Made by a program: the position numbers and the translations under genes | From: Fodinibacter sp963763015 | GTDB taxonomy: Bacteria; Actinomycetota; Actinomycetes; Actinomycetales; Dermatophilaceae | Assembly: GCA_963763015.1 (NCBI GenBank) | Contig: CAVXML010000007.1 | Coordinates: 620,001 to 684,000 of the forward strand | Direction of reading: 5' to 3' | Length of the DNA stretch: 64,000 nt | Shown: positions 8,783 to 16,464 of the stretch, one piece after another | How positions within the stretch are numbered: position 1 is the first letter of the stretch | How the letters are laid out: the number at the start of each line of letters is the position of its first letter | Notes under the pieces: generated by a model | Databases searched by the model: none | Told to the model about the DNA's origin: nothing | What the model saw: only the letters and a program-made list of their open reading frames with translations

Positions 8783-9543
8783 GCCGCCCCCTCCTTCTTG
8801 TCCAGGGCACCGGTCATGGCGCCGACGAGTTCTTCGACGGTGGTGTCCGCCGCTCGGTACGTCGCGACGCGGCGCCCGAGGCGCAGCACCTGCACGCGGT
8901 CCGCGACCTCGAGCACGTGCGGCATGGAGTGCGAGATGAGCACCACGGCCAGGCCGCGGTCACGCACCTTCTTGATCGTCTCGAGGACGTTCTTGGTCTG
9001 CACGACGCCGAGGGCCGCGGTGGGCTCGTCGAGGAAGAGCACCTTGTTGGCCCAGGCCACTGATCGCGCGATGGCGACCGACTGCTTCTGGCCACCGGAC
9101 ATCGCCCCGACCGGGACGACGACGGAGCGGACCGCCGAGCCGAGCTCGGAGAACGCCACGGCCGCCTTCTGCCGCATCGCCGTGTTGTCCATGAACCCGA
9201 GCTTCCCGAGGATGCCCGGTCGCATGAGCTCGCGGCCGAGGAACATGTTCTCGGCCGAGTCGAGGTGCGGCGCGAGGGCGAGGTCCTGGTGGACGACCTC
9301 GATGCCGACCTCCGAGGCGTCGTGCGGGGTGGTGAAGTGGATGGGCGACCCCTCGAAGAGGATCTCGCCCTCGTCGATGTCCAGGTTGCCGGTCAGGGCC
9401 TTGACGAGGGTCGACTTGCCGGCCCCGTTGTCGCCGATGAGTGCGACGACCTCGCCGGCGCCCACGTCGAACTCGGCGTGGTCGAGGGCCTGGACCCGCC
9501 CGAACTGGCGGCTGAGGTTGTGGGCCTCGAAGAGCGCGCTCAT
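8779..9543 (-). CDS. Sugar ABC transporter ATP-binding protein (single-domain, FrcA-like)
   Basis: 254 residues, one nucleotide-binding domain: Walker A GDNGAGKSTLVKAL (about residue 36), the signature-region motif AMSGGQKQSVAIARS, Walker B KVLFLDEPTAALG. CUT2 transporters usually carry a double-length ATPase (RbsA); this short form resembles FrcA. It powers uptake with the permease and lipoprotein. Start and stop overlap both neighbours by four bases, consistent with coupled translation in one message. Confidence 0.92.
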   Translation of the reverse strand: MSALFEAHNLSRQFGRVQALDHAEFDVGAGEVVALIGDNGAGKSTLVKALTGNLDIDEGEILFEGSPIHFTTPHDASEVGIEVVHQDLALAPHLDSAENMFLGRELMRPGILGKLGFMDNTAMRQKAAVAFSELGSAVRSVVVPVGAMSGGQKQSVAIARSVAWANKVLFLDEPTAALGVVQTKNVLETIKKVRDRGLAVVLISHSMPHVLEVADRVQVLRLGRRVATYRAADTTVEELVGAMTGALDKKEGAA

Positions 9544-10442
9544 GCCACGGCCTCCTTGTACGGACGGGCGCGGCCCTCGATGATCCCGGTGTACTCGTCC
9601 ATCCGGCGACGCCCTGTCTCGGACAGGAACGCCACACGCTCGTCGTGGTCCATGGCCACCGTCTCCTTCCAGATCGCCCGGCCGGCGATGAAGCCGCTCG
9701 CGCCACCCTCGTCGCAGCTGATCCGCAGGACCTGCGTGAACTCCTCGGACGAGACGCCCGCCGAGAGCACGGCCCAGGGGACCGTGAGGCGGTCGGCGAG
9801 CCGGCGGCAGGCCTCCGGGCTCCCCGGGTACTCGAGCTTGAGCAGGTCCGGCTTGAGGTCGTCGATGAGCACGGCGGCATCGATGACGGCGTCGGCCCGC
9901 GCCTCGGGGGTCAGGGGACCCTCGTCGCGCAGGGGGTAGATGAGGTTCTCGATGATCGACGGGACGCCCTGGGCGGCACAGTCGTCGATCAGGGTTCGCA
10001 GCGCCTCACGAGCCTCGCCGGTGAGGTCGCGGCCGTCCTGGCCGACGGGGCGGTCGGCGCGGACCTGGGCGAGGAACTTCATGCCGTCGGCACCGCTGTC
10101 GCGGACCCAGGCGGCATCCTGAGCGGGGTCCAGGGCGACCTCCGGCTCGCCGAGGTGGGTGCCACGGGAGGAGGGCTCCGCGGCGAGGAGCAGGCCGAAC
10201 GGGGGAACGCCCTCCACCGCACGGGCTGCGGGGAGCCCGTACGTGGGGTCGATGAGGAATGCCGAGGCACTGCCCGCGAGCGAGGCGATCATGTCCCGCT
10301 TCATCGCGACGATCTCGGCGTCGCTGGTGTCGGTGCGGTCGACCGCGGCGAGCATCCGCTTCAGTGTTCCGCGTTGGTCCATCGCGAGCACGGCGAACGT
10401 CCCCGCGGGGGTCGCGATCGCGTCGAGTCCGGATGACGTCAT
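9540..10442 (-). CDS. LacD-like class I aldolase (first of two in the regulon)
   Basis: 300 residues of the LacD/DhnA class I aldolase family (tagatose-1,6-bisphosphate aldolase; also includes sulfofructose-phosphate aldolase YihT). Seen: FAVLAMDQRGTLKRML near the N-terminus, FLIDPTYGLPAAR, GADGMKFLAQVR, and DLLKLEYPG around residue 205 whose Lys is the expected Schiff-base residue, then SAGVSSEEFTQVLRI and ASGFIAGRAIW, the phosphate-binding end of the barrel. It should cleave a phosphorylated ketose into dihydroxyacetone phosphate and an aldehyde. It is embedded between the FGGY kinase and the ABC genes with 4-base overlaps. Exact substrate is undetermined. Confidence 0.85.
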   Translation of the reverse strand: MTSSGLDAIATPAGTFAVLAMDQRGTLKRMLAAVDRTDTSDAEIVAMKRDMIASLAGSASAFLIDPTYGLPAARAVEGVPPFGLLLAAEPSSRGTHLGEPEVALDPAQDAAWVRDSGADGMKFLAQVRADRPVGQDGRDLTGEAREALRTLIDDCAAQGVPSIIENLIYPLRDEGPLTPEARADAVIDAAVLIDDLKPDLLKLEYPGSPEACRRLADRLTVPWAVLSAGVSSEEFTQVLRISCDEGGASGFIAGRAIWKETVAMDHDERVAFLSETGRRRMDEYTGIIEGRARPYKEAVA

Positions 10443-11896
10443 GAGGTGGCCTCCTTAGCCATGGGTGGTGCGTGGTCCGCGGAGTCCGTCTCCGGGACCG
10501 AGGTGAAGTACGCGGCTGGGGGCCGCAGGTCGCTGCCGACGGGACCGCCACGGGTGGCGGCCCATCGCCCGTAGAGCGCCGCGCCCCGAGGGCCCGGCTG
10601 CTGAATGGCCGCGACCTCGACGGTGGGGGCCAGGGCACGGCGGGCGTCGAGGACCGACGGCATCCGGCTCCACCCCCCCGCGAGGACGAGGCGCTCGATG
10701 GGAACCCCGGCCGTGCCGAGGTGGGAGAGCAGTTCGGCGGCGTGCGCCGTGCTGTGGTCGAGGGCCGCGCGCCAGACCCTCCCCGGGGTCGGGGACTCAC
10801 CGCGCAGGCGCACGGTCACGTCACGGTCGGACATCGAGAAGCCCTCGACGCCGATGTCCCCGCTGCCCCCGCCCCGGAAGGCGAGGGAGTCGTGGTCCAC
10901 CCGGCTCCGGCCGTCCTCGTCGTCCGCGCCGAGGAGGCGCAGGACTCGCTTGAGGACGAGGCCGGTGCGCATGCCGGCCAGCAGCGCGGTCGTGCCGTGC
11001 ACCACGTGCGGGTAGACCGAGACGCCGTGGTCGCAGAGCTCGCGGACCTGCTCGGGCGTCGGCACGTGGTCGCTGGCCACGACGAACGCCTCGGCCGTGC
11101 CGAAGCTGTCCATGGCGGATGCCGTGGCCGCCGAGCCGGCCGCGGCCGCGGCGACGGCGTGGTCGTGACCCGCCACGGTGAGCACCGCGCCGCGAGCGGC
11201 GGCGACAGGGTGGTCGTCCCTCACCCGGCCGGCGGGGGTGCCGGCTCCGACGAGCTCGGCGACGAAGTCCTCGGCGACACCGAGGTGCTCCAGGGCGGGG
11301 TTGTAGAGGGAGTTGCTGTGGACGTCGAGGAAGCCGGTGCGGCCCATGAGGGACAGCTCGGCGACCCGGCGGCCTCCGAGGCGGTCGATGGCGAGCTCGG
11401 GGAGCGAGAGCCACTGCAGGCCGCTCAGCGCGAGACCATGGTCGCGCAGCCAGGCGATCTTGAAGAGCGACGCGACGTGGGTGACCGGGAGCCCCGTCCG
11501 GGCCGGGAAGTCGTGTGCGAGCTCGGGCGACACGGCCGCGACCTGGTCGATCCCGCGCGGGTCGAACCAGGCGATGACGGGCGAGCGTGTCTGGCCGTCG
11601 GCATCGACGAGGACACCGGCCTCGGCCATCGAGGTGATGCCGATGGAGCGGATGCTCACGGGCGGCGCCCCGTTGAGGCTCCTGCCCCCGAGGGCGGCGG
11701 CGCTCCGGGCGATGAGCTCCTCGACGGCGGCGACCACGCCGCTCGGGTCGCGCTCGGCACGTCCGTCGCCGAACTCGTCCCACAGCGTGGCCACCGAGAG
11801 GTCGAGGAGCCGGGTGCCGTCGTCGGCCAGGGCCGTGAGCTTCGTGACGGTCGTGCCCAGGTCCAGCCCGAGGTCGACGACGAGCGGGGGCGTCAC
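10439..11896 (-). CDS. FGGY-family carbohydrate kinase
   Basis: 485 residues. The N-terminal ATPase fold shows DLGLDLGTTVTKLTALADDG, then SIGITSMAEAGVLVD and SPVIAWFDPRG; the C-terminal half has LTVAGHDHAVAA and the ATP-site motif VLAGGWSRMPSV. FGGY kinases phosphorylate sugars or polyols such as xylulose, ribulose, glycerol or fuculose. The GTG at 11896 is chosen because it overlaps the LacI stop (GTGA) and starts immediately before the fold; the open frame continues upstream but inside lacI. Placed with a PfkB kinase and two aldolases, it likely adds the first phosphate to the imported sugar. Confidence 0.85.
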   Translation of the reverse strand: MTPPLVVDLGLDLGTTVTKLTALADDGTRLLDLSVATLWDEFGDGRAERDPSGVVAAVEELIARSAAALGGRSLNGAPPVSIRSIGITSMAEAGVLVDADGQTRSPVIAWFDPRGIDQVAAVSPELAHDFPARTGLPVTHVASLFKIAWLRDHGLALSGLQWLSLPELAIDRLGGRRVAELSLMGRTGFLDVHSNSLYNPALEHLGVAEDFVAELVGAGTPAGRVRDDHPVAAARGAVLTVAGHDHAVAAAAAGSAATASAMDSFGTAEAFVVASDHVPTPEQVRELCDHGVSVYPHVVHGTTALLAGMRTGLVLKRVLRLLGADDEDGRSRVDHDSLAFRGGGSGDIGVEGFSMSDRDVTVRLRGESPTPGRVWRAALDHSTAHAAELLSHLGTAGVPIERLVLAGGWSRMPSVLDARRALAPTVEVAAIQQPGPRGAALYGRWAATRGGPVGSDLRPPAAYFTSVPETDSADHAPPMAKEATS

Positions 11897-12900
11897 GGTG
11901 TCTCCCGGGGTGGCAGCTCGCCCGACCCGCGCCGTACGAGACGGGTCGGCAGCACGGTTTCGACGACGGCGCCGCGGGGGTCCTCGAGACGACGCGCGAG
12001 GTGGTCGAACGCCGCCTCCGCCAGGGCGGTGGGTCGCTGGTCGACCACGGTTGTCGGGGGGGTCATGAGCTCCGCCAGGGGGAAGTCGCCGAAGACGACG
12101 AGGGCGACATCCTGGCGGTCCAGCCGCTTGAGGGCTCGCAGGACGCCCAGCCCGACGAGCGGGGTGGAGGCGAAGACCGCCGTGGGAGCGTCGGGCGGGG
12201 CGAGCAGGGCCAGAGCGAGCGGGTACGCGGCGTCGGCGTCCCAGCACGTCGTCTCCACGAGCCGCTCGTCGACCTCGAGCCCGGCGTCGTGGAGCGCGTC
12301 CGAGTAGCCCGCCAGCCGGTCCTGCACCGTCGAGAACTCCGCGGTCTCACCGAGGAAGGCGATGCGTCGATGTCCGTGGGTGATGAGGTGGCACACCGCC
12401 TCACGGGCACCGTCGTGGTCCGTGACCCGGACGACGTCCTTGTCCTGGATTCCGCACTGACGGTCGATGACCACGACGGGGATCTTGTCGGGGAGCACGG
12501 CCCGGGCAGCCTGCCCCTCCCCGAAGGGGGCGACGATCAGGCCGGCCACACCGCGACGGACCAGGCGCTCGATCTGGGACTGGTTGCGCGCGGCATCCAT
12601 GCCGGTCGACGCGACGAGGACGTCCATCCCCATCTCGACGGCTCGGCGCTCGACGACGGCGATGACCTCACCGAAGAACGGGTCGTTGAGCGAGTCGACG
12701 ACGAGGCCGACCGTCGGCAGCTTCCCGCCACCGAGCCGGCGGGCCGCCGGGTTGGGGTGGTAGTCGAGGCGGCCGATGGCGGCCCGGACGCGAGCGACCG
12801 TCTCGGGGCGGACACCCTCCTCGTCGTTGAGGACGCGAGAGACGGTCTTGATCGAGTACCCGGCCTCGCGGGCCACGTCGTAGATGGTGGGTTCGCTCAT
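11893..12900 (-). CDS. LacI-family transcriptional repressor of the sugar regulon
   Basis: 335 residues. The N-terminal helix-turn-helix is textbook LacI: TIYDVAREAGYSIKTVSRVLNDEEGVRPETVARV, with hinge helix RLDYHPNPAARRL, followed by a sugar-sensing PBP1-like core (VGLVVDSLNDPFFGEVIAVVE, GLIVAPFGEG, VVVIDRQ). It is the second gene of the leftward operon and so represses its own transcription if, as I infer, it binds the two identical palindromes at 13879 and 13945. Confidence 0.93.
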   Translation of the reverse strand: MSEPTIYDVAREAGYSIKTVSRVLNDEEGVRPETVARVRAAIGRLDYHPNPAARRLGGGKLPTVGLVVDSLNDPFFGEVIAVVERRAVEMGMDVLVASTGMDAARNQSQIERLVRRGVAGLIVAPFGEGQAARAVLPDKIPVVVIDRQCGIQDKDVVRVTDHDGAREAVCHLITHGHRRIAFLGETAEFSTVQDRLAGYSDALHDAGLEVDERLVETTCWDADAAYPLALALLAPPDAPTAVFASTPLVGLGVLRALKRLDRQDVALVVFGDFPLAELMTPPTTVVDQRPTALAEAAFDHLARRLEDPRGAVVETVLPTRLVRRGSGELPPRETP

Positions 12901-13892
12901 GCGGGAACCCCCGGGGCGAGCCGGTCCAGGAGCCCGTCGACCAGGGAGGCGTCGAGTGCGCCGCCGCGCTCGTGCTGGACCGCCGCGGCGGCGACGGCCA
13001 TGCCGTAGCGCACGGCGTCGATGTCCCGGGCGCCGCCGGAGAGTGCATGTGCCGTCCCTGCCAGGAACGAGTCACCCGCGCCGATGGGGTTGACGACGTC
13101 GACCCGAACGGCGTCGACCCACCAGGAGCCGGCGTCGCTCGTCAGGGCGGCGCCGTGCGAGCCGGCCGTCACGACGGCCCGTCGCGCTCCCCGCGCGTGC
13201 AGCGCTCGTGACGCCTCGACACACCGGTCGGCGAGGTCGTCTCCCTGCTCCTCCACGTGCTCGTCGGTGCGGCCGTGCAGCAGCGCCTCCACCTCACCCA
13301 CGTTGGGGCTCACGAGGTCCGGCTCGCTCGGGAGGGTTGCGCCCAGCACCGAGGGCGCGGCATCGACGTAGACGGGGACACCACGCCGGTGCCCGCTGGC
13401 CACCACGTCACCGTAGAGCGTGGCCGGAACGTCCGGGGGGAGGGAGCCGGAGCACAGCACGGCAGCTGGTGACGTGGTGTCCAGCCGTGTGGCGATGGCC
13501 GTCAGCAGTGCATCGCGGTCCCACTCGTGCGGCTCGGGTCCTCGGCCGTTCACCACGGTCACGCGGCCCGACTCCTCGAGGAGGATGAGGGCCAGCCGAG
13601 TCTCGCCACGGTGGGGAACCGGGGTGAAGTCGCACCCCTCTGCCGCGAGGAGGCTCTCGAGCCGTGGGTCGGAGACGGCCGAGAGGCCGACGAGCCGGGG
13701 GGTGTCGCCAAGGGCGCGGAGCGTGCGGCAGACGTTGACGCCCTTGCCCCCCGCCGTGACCTCCGTGCGCGTCGCCCGGCTGACCGAACCGGGCGCCAGA
13801 ACGGGCAGCCAGGTCGTCACGTCGATGCACGTGTTGGGTGTCACGACGAGCACGGGGGCCTCCTTGCCCATTCCGGACGACAGCGCTGTCAT
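12897..13892 (-). CDS. PfkB-family kinase, LacC/1-phosphofructokinase type
   Basis: About 331 residues from the ATG at 13892 (alternatives: GTG 13904, ATG 13871). Seen: VVTPNTCIDVTTWLP, VTAGGKGVNVCRTLRALG (sugar site), SGSLPPDVPATLYGDVV, LVSPNVGEVEALLHG and the anion-hole/base motif NPIGAGDSFLAGTAHAL. This subgroup (1-phosphofructokinase, tagatose-6-phosphate kinase LacC, 6-phosphofructokinase-2) adds a phosphate to a phosphorylated ketose to give a bisphosphate. That suits a downstream LacD-like aldolase. First gene of the seven-gene operon; its first codons encode MTALS from inside the operator palindrome. Its stop overlaps the lacI start. Confidence 0.88.
   Translation of the reverse strand: MTALSSGMGKEAPVLVVTPNTCIDVTTWLPVLAPGSVSRATRTEVTAGGKGVNVCRTLRALGDTPRLVGLSAVSDPRLESLLAAEGCDFTPVPHRGETRLALILLEESGRVTVVNGRGPEPHEWDRDALLTAIATRLDTTSPAAVLCSGSLPPDVPATLYGDVVASGHRRGVPVYVDAAPSVLGATLPSEPDLVSPNVGEVEALLHGRTDEHVEEQGDDLADRCVEASRALHARGARRAVVTAGSHGAALTSDAGSWWVDAVRVDVVNPIGAGDSFLAGTAHALSGGARDIDAVRYGMAVAAAAVQHERGGALDASLVDGLLDRLAPGVPA
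13879..13890. promoter_or_regulatory. Operator palindrome 1 (probable LacI-family site)
   Basis: GACAGCGCTGTC, a perfect 12-bp palindrome with a CG-type centre typical of LacI-family operators. It overlaps the start of the leftward PfkB gene. The same sequence recurs 67 bases away. Confidence 0.75.
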
Positions 13893-13943
13893 ATGCGACG
13901 GCACCCTTGTGGGGGCGCCTGCTGGCGACTAAGGTATTCGGCT

Positions 13944-14982
13944 ATGACAGCGCTGTCAATGCCTGGAGTCCCATCACCTGAGACGGTCGGCCGCCACCGC
14001 CGCATCGCCCGCATCAGCGACGCTGACGGGCTGATCCGCACCATGGCCATCGACCACCCCGACAACTACCTCGTGCTGTTCGACAGCGACGTCACCCGGG
14101 TCTCGTTCGAGGAGGTCGTGCAGTCCAAGATCGAGATGATCCGTGAGCTGTCCACGCACGCCTCGTCGGTGCTCGCCGACCCCGTCTGGAGCTTCGGGCA
14201 GAGCATCGTCACGGGCGCCCTGCCGCGGGACGTCGGGCTCATCTCCGGCATCGAGGACCTCTACTACAGCCCGGCGACCAGTCCGGTCGGTTTCGACACC
14301 GAGCTGCGGCTCAAGGAGGGCTGGAACCCGGCCACGTTGTCCGCGCTCGGTGCCGACGCCGCCAAGCTCGTCGTCTTCCACCGTGAGGACGGGAACCCGG
14401 CGGACGTGGCGCGCCAGCACGCGGTGGTCGCGCAGGCCGCGGTCGACTGCCATGCCGTCGGGCTGCCCCTCATCGTCGAGCCGCTGTGGTTCCCCGTGGC
14501 CGGCGAGTCCATGGACGACCCCGAGGTCCGCGAGCGCCGCCGGCGGAGCGTCATCAGCTCGGCCCGCAGCTTCCACGAGGTCGGCGCGGACATCATGAAG
14601 GTGGAGTTCCCCGTCCTCGACCTGGGCGACCTCGACAGCTGCCACCGGGCCTGCGCCGACCTCGACGAGGCGATCGGCGGGCCGTGGGTCCTGCTGAGTG
14701 CCGGGTGTGGCGTTCGAGGGCTTCCGGACGCAGGTCGACGTGGCCGCCGACCACGGATGCAGCGGCTTCATGGCGGGCCGGGCGATCTGGGGGGATGCCG
14801 TCGGGCGCCTGACGCCGCAGCGGCGCGTGGCGGGAGCGGCCCTGGCCGCCCGCCGGCTGGACGAGCTGGCGGAGGTGTTGGAGGGCCGCGGCGCGCCCGC
14901 CTGGACGCCGGTTCCCATGGCGGAGGCCGCGGCCGTGATCGGCGACTCCTGGTACCGCACCTCTGGCGCGAGCGGCATCTGA
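13944..14982 (+). CDS. LacD-like class I aldolase (second), frameshifted
   Basis: About 345 residues after repair, a distant paralogue of the aldolase at 9540 in the LacD family. Seen: RISDADGLIRTMAIDHPDNYLVLF, SSVLADPVWSFGQSI, GADAAKLVVFHRED, and ADIMKVEFPVLDLGD, whose Lys is the expected Schiff-base residue. The frame breaks at about 14705-14709: WVLLSAG continues as VAFEGFRTQVDVAADHG and CSGFMAGRAIWGDAV in the next frame, one base having been inserted. Start is the ATG at 13944 (TAAGG before it); a second ATG at 13959 lies just past the operator. It is divergent from and probably co-regulated with the seven-gene operon. Confidence 0.82.
13945..13958. promoter_or_regulatory. Operator palindrome 2 (probable LacI-family site)
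   Basis: TGACAGCGCTGTCA, a perfect 14-bp palindrome containing the same 12-bp core as the site at 13879. It begins one base inside the first ATG of the rightward aldolase gene. The two sites bracket the whole divergent promoter region, suggesting looping or roadblock repression. Confidence 0.75.
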
Positions 14983-14983
14983 C

Positions 14984-15613
14984 GTGGTCGGCGCCGTGAC
15001 GGCACCAGGCGAGGACGTCGGGGGCGCGACCCTCGTGTGCATCGGAGGCTCGCCCGGTGCCGGCAAGACCACCGTCGGCGCTCTCGTGGCGCGCACCGGC
15101 GGCCTGTGCGTCGTCGACCTCGACAGCGTCACGACACCTCTCGTCGAGGCCTTCGCCGCCGGGCTCGGGCTGGTCGCGGACCTCGATGCCCCTCGGTTCG
15201 CCGCGCTGCGTGGCGCGCGGTACGCCTGCCTGGGAGAGGTGGTCGCCGACAACCTGCGAGTGGGTCGCGACGTCGTCGCCGTCGCGCCCTTCACGGCTGA
15301 GGCGTCGATGGCCGAGGCGTGGCGGGAAGGCGGACGCAGGTGGGGGGCCGGGCGCGTGGTCCTGTGCTGGCTCGACGTCGACCCCGAAGTCACGGCCGGC
15401 CGGGTCGCTCAGCGGGCGTTACCGCGGGACCTCGCCAAGTCAGGCCGGGGCGACGCCCCGCGCGGGGCACGAGCGGTTGGTGCGGCCCCGGCATCCGAGC
15501 CAGTCCGCGGCGCGGTGCCCGTCGACCACGAGGGGATCGACGTGGTGGCGGACGGGACACGGCCGCCGGAGGAGACCGTTGCGCGCATCCTCGCCGTTCT
15601 TGACCGCCGCTGA
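14984..15613 (+). CDS. P-loop kinase-like ATP-binding protein
   Basis: 209 residues with a Walker A loop CIGGSPGAGKTTVGALVA near the N-terminus and VVDLDSVTTPLVEAF, then VVAVAPFTAEASM and VVLCWLDVDPEVTAGRVAQRALPRD, the lid-and-base arrangement of gluconate/shikimate-kinase-like enzymes. The GTG at 14984 is one base after the aldolase stop, so the pair is coupled. It could phosphorylate a sugar or sugar acid of this pathway. Between about 15440 and 15510 the reading is less kinase-like; another frame there reads GHERLVRPRHPSQ, so a pair of compensating indels is possible. Downstream VDHEGIDVVADG is back in frame. Confidence 0.65.
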   Translation: MVGAVTAPGEDVGGATLVCIGGSPGAGKTTVGALVARTGGLCVVDLDSVTTPLVEAFAAGLGLVADLDAPRFAALRGARYACLGEVVADNLRVGRDVVAVAPFTAEASMAEAWREGGRRWGAGRVVLCWLDVDPEVTAGRVAQRALPRDLAKSGRGDAPRGARAVGAAPASEPVRGAVPVDHEGIDVVADGTRPPEETVARILAVLDRR

Positions 15614-15631
15614 CCGTTGATGGGAAGGCGA

Positions 15632-15655
15632 GAGGGGCGGCGTCGCCCGCCCCTC
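15632..15655. terminator. Bidirectional terminator hairpin
   Basis: GAGGGGCGG (15632-15640) pairs with CCGCCCCTC (15647-15655) with a six-base loop. It sits between converging genes ending at 15613 and 15678. Confidence 0.65.
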
Positions 15656-15677
15656 CCGTGATGTGCCTACCTCTCGG

Positions 15678-16091
15678 TCAGAACGTTCCGGGGATGGACT
15701 TGGTGACTCCGTGCTCCTCGTCCGTGACGGTGACGTTGGTCCAGACCACGGTCATCGGCGGGCTGCAGTCGGGCTGGAGGTCCGCCGAGAGGACCAGCGA
15801 GAACTCGGCCTTGCCGTTCTGCACCGGGAAGTCGCCCTCAGCCGAGAAGGACTCCTTGTTCGCGGCCTTGGGGTGCTTGCTGCCCGGGTTGATGCACGCC
15901 GCGTCGGCAGAGACGACGATGTGTACCTGGGTCTCGTTGCCGAGGCCGGCCTCCTTGCCGGAGACGATGAGGCTGTCACCCGAGCGCTCCGCGGAGACGT
16001 CGACGAAGTGCGGGCTGCCGGCCGAGGCCATGGGGGTGAAGAGGAAGAGCGCGATCACTGATGTGACCACGATGGTGAAGAAGCGACGCAT
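15678..16091 (-). CDS. Small secreted protein of unknown function
   Basis: 137 residues. The N-terminus MRRFFTIVVTSVIALFLFTPMASAG is a clear Sec signal peptide with an ASA cleavage site near residue 24. The mature part of about 113 residues looks like a single beta-sandwich: alternating strands such as HFVDVSAERSGDSLIVSG, QVHIVVSADAACIN and AEFSLVLSADLQPDCSPP, with two cysteines that could form a disulfide. No family is recognised with certainty. It ends next to the hairpin at 15632 and has a 373-base non-coding upstream stretch. Confidence 0.75.
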   Translation of the reverse strand: MRRFFTIVVTSVIALFLFTPMASAGSPHFVDVSAERSGDSLIVSGKEAGLGNETQVHIVVSADAACINPGSKHPKAANKESFSAEGDFPVQNGKAEFSLVLSADLQPDCSPPMTVVWTNVTVTDEEHGVTKSIPGTF

Positions 16092-16464
16092 GAGATGTCC
16101 CTGGTGTGAGTGAGGATGGTGGGGGAGGGGTGCCGCTCTCAGCAGCAGCTGGGCGTGTGGTGGCTCGTCGGGCCCGTGCCACCCCCTCGGTGGACCCCGT
16201 GGTCGGCGTCGACCCCTCGCCGCAGCCCCGGGCTTCGGGCCCAGGCGTCGTTCGTGCCGGTCTCGGGTGTCCACGGATCCATCACCTCCCGGGATGACGG
16301 CCTGTCCTCACAGCGTGATCGCCCGCTCGCCGCGTGTACATGGCCCGGTTGAGTGGTCTTCCTCGTCGGCTGCCCCTTGCCGGTCGCTCGGGCAGGTCTC
16401 CCGGCCGGCTCGGGCATTGCGTGGACACGACCGGTTGGAATGGGCGAGCGGGCACAATGCCCGC
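16092..16464. other. Intergenic stretch without a recognised gene
   Basis: 373 bases between the divergent secreted-protein gene and kynA. Open frames here are shadows with no recognisable product. The only signal noted is the -10 box of kynA at its right end. A G-rich strand just upstream of 16091 may hold the promoter of the secreted protein, but no clear element is seen. Confidence 0.5.
16453..16458 (+). promoter_or_regulatory. -10 element (CACAAT) of a leaderless kynA transcript
   Basis: CACAAT ends six bases before the ATG at 16465 and no ribosome site is present. Confidence 0.45.

Noticed and set aside
10472..12307. 611-codon open frame on the plus strand opposite the FGGY kinase and lacI
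   Set aside because: Shadow of high-GC third-position bias; composition is Gly/Arg/Glu/Val only, and both minus-strand genes have unmistakable family motifs.
6662..15613. Sulfoquinovose (sulfo-EMP) operon, because YihT is a LacD-like aldolase and YihV a PfkB kinase
   Set aside because: No sulfoquinovosidase, SQ isomerase or SLA reductase is present, and an FGGY kinase has no place in that route. The PfkB protein looks LacC/fructose-1-phosphate-kinase-like.
16139..16417. 92-codon minus-strand ORF in the gap before kynA
   Set aside because: No ribosome site, domain or conserved look; it would antisense the kynA promoter region. Treated as non-coding.
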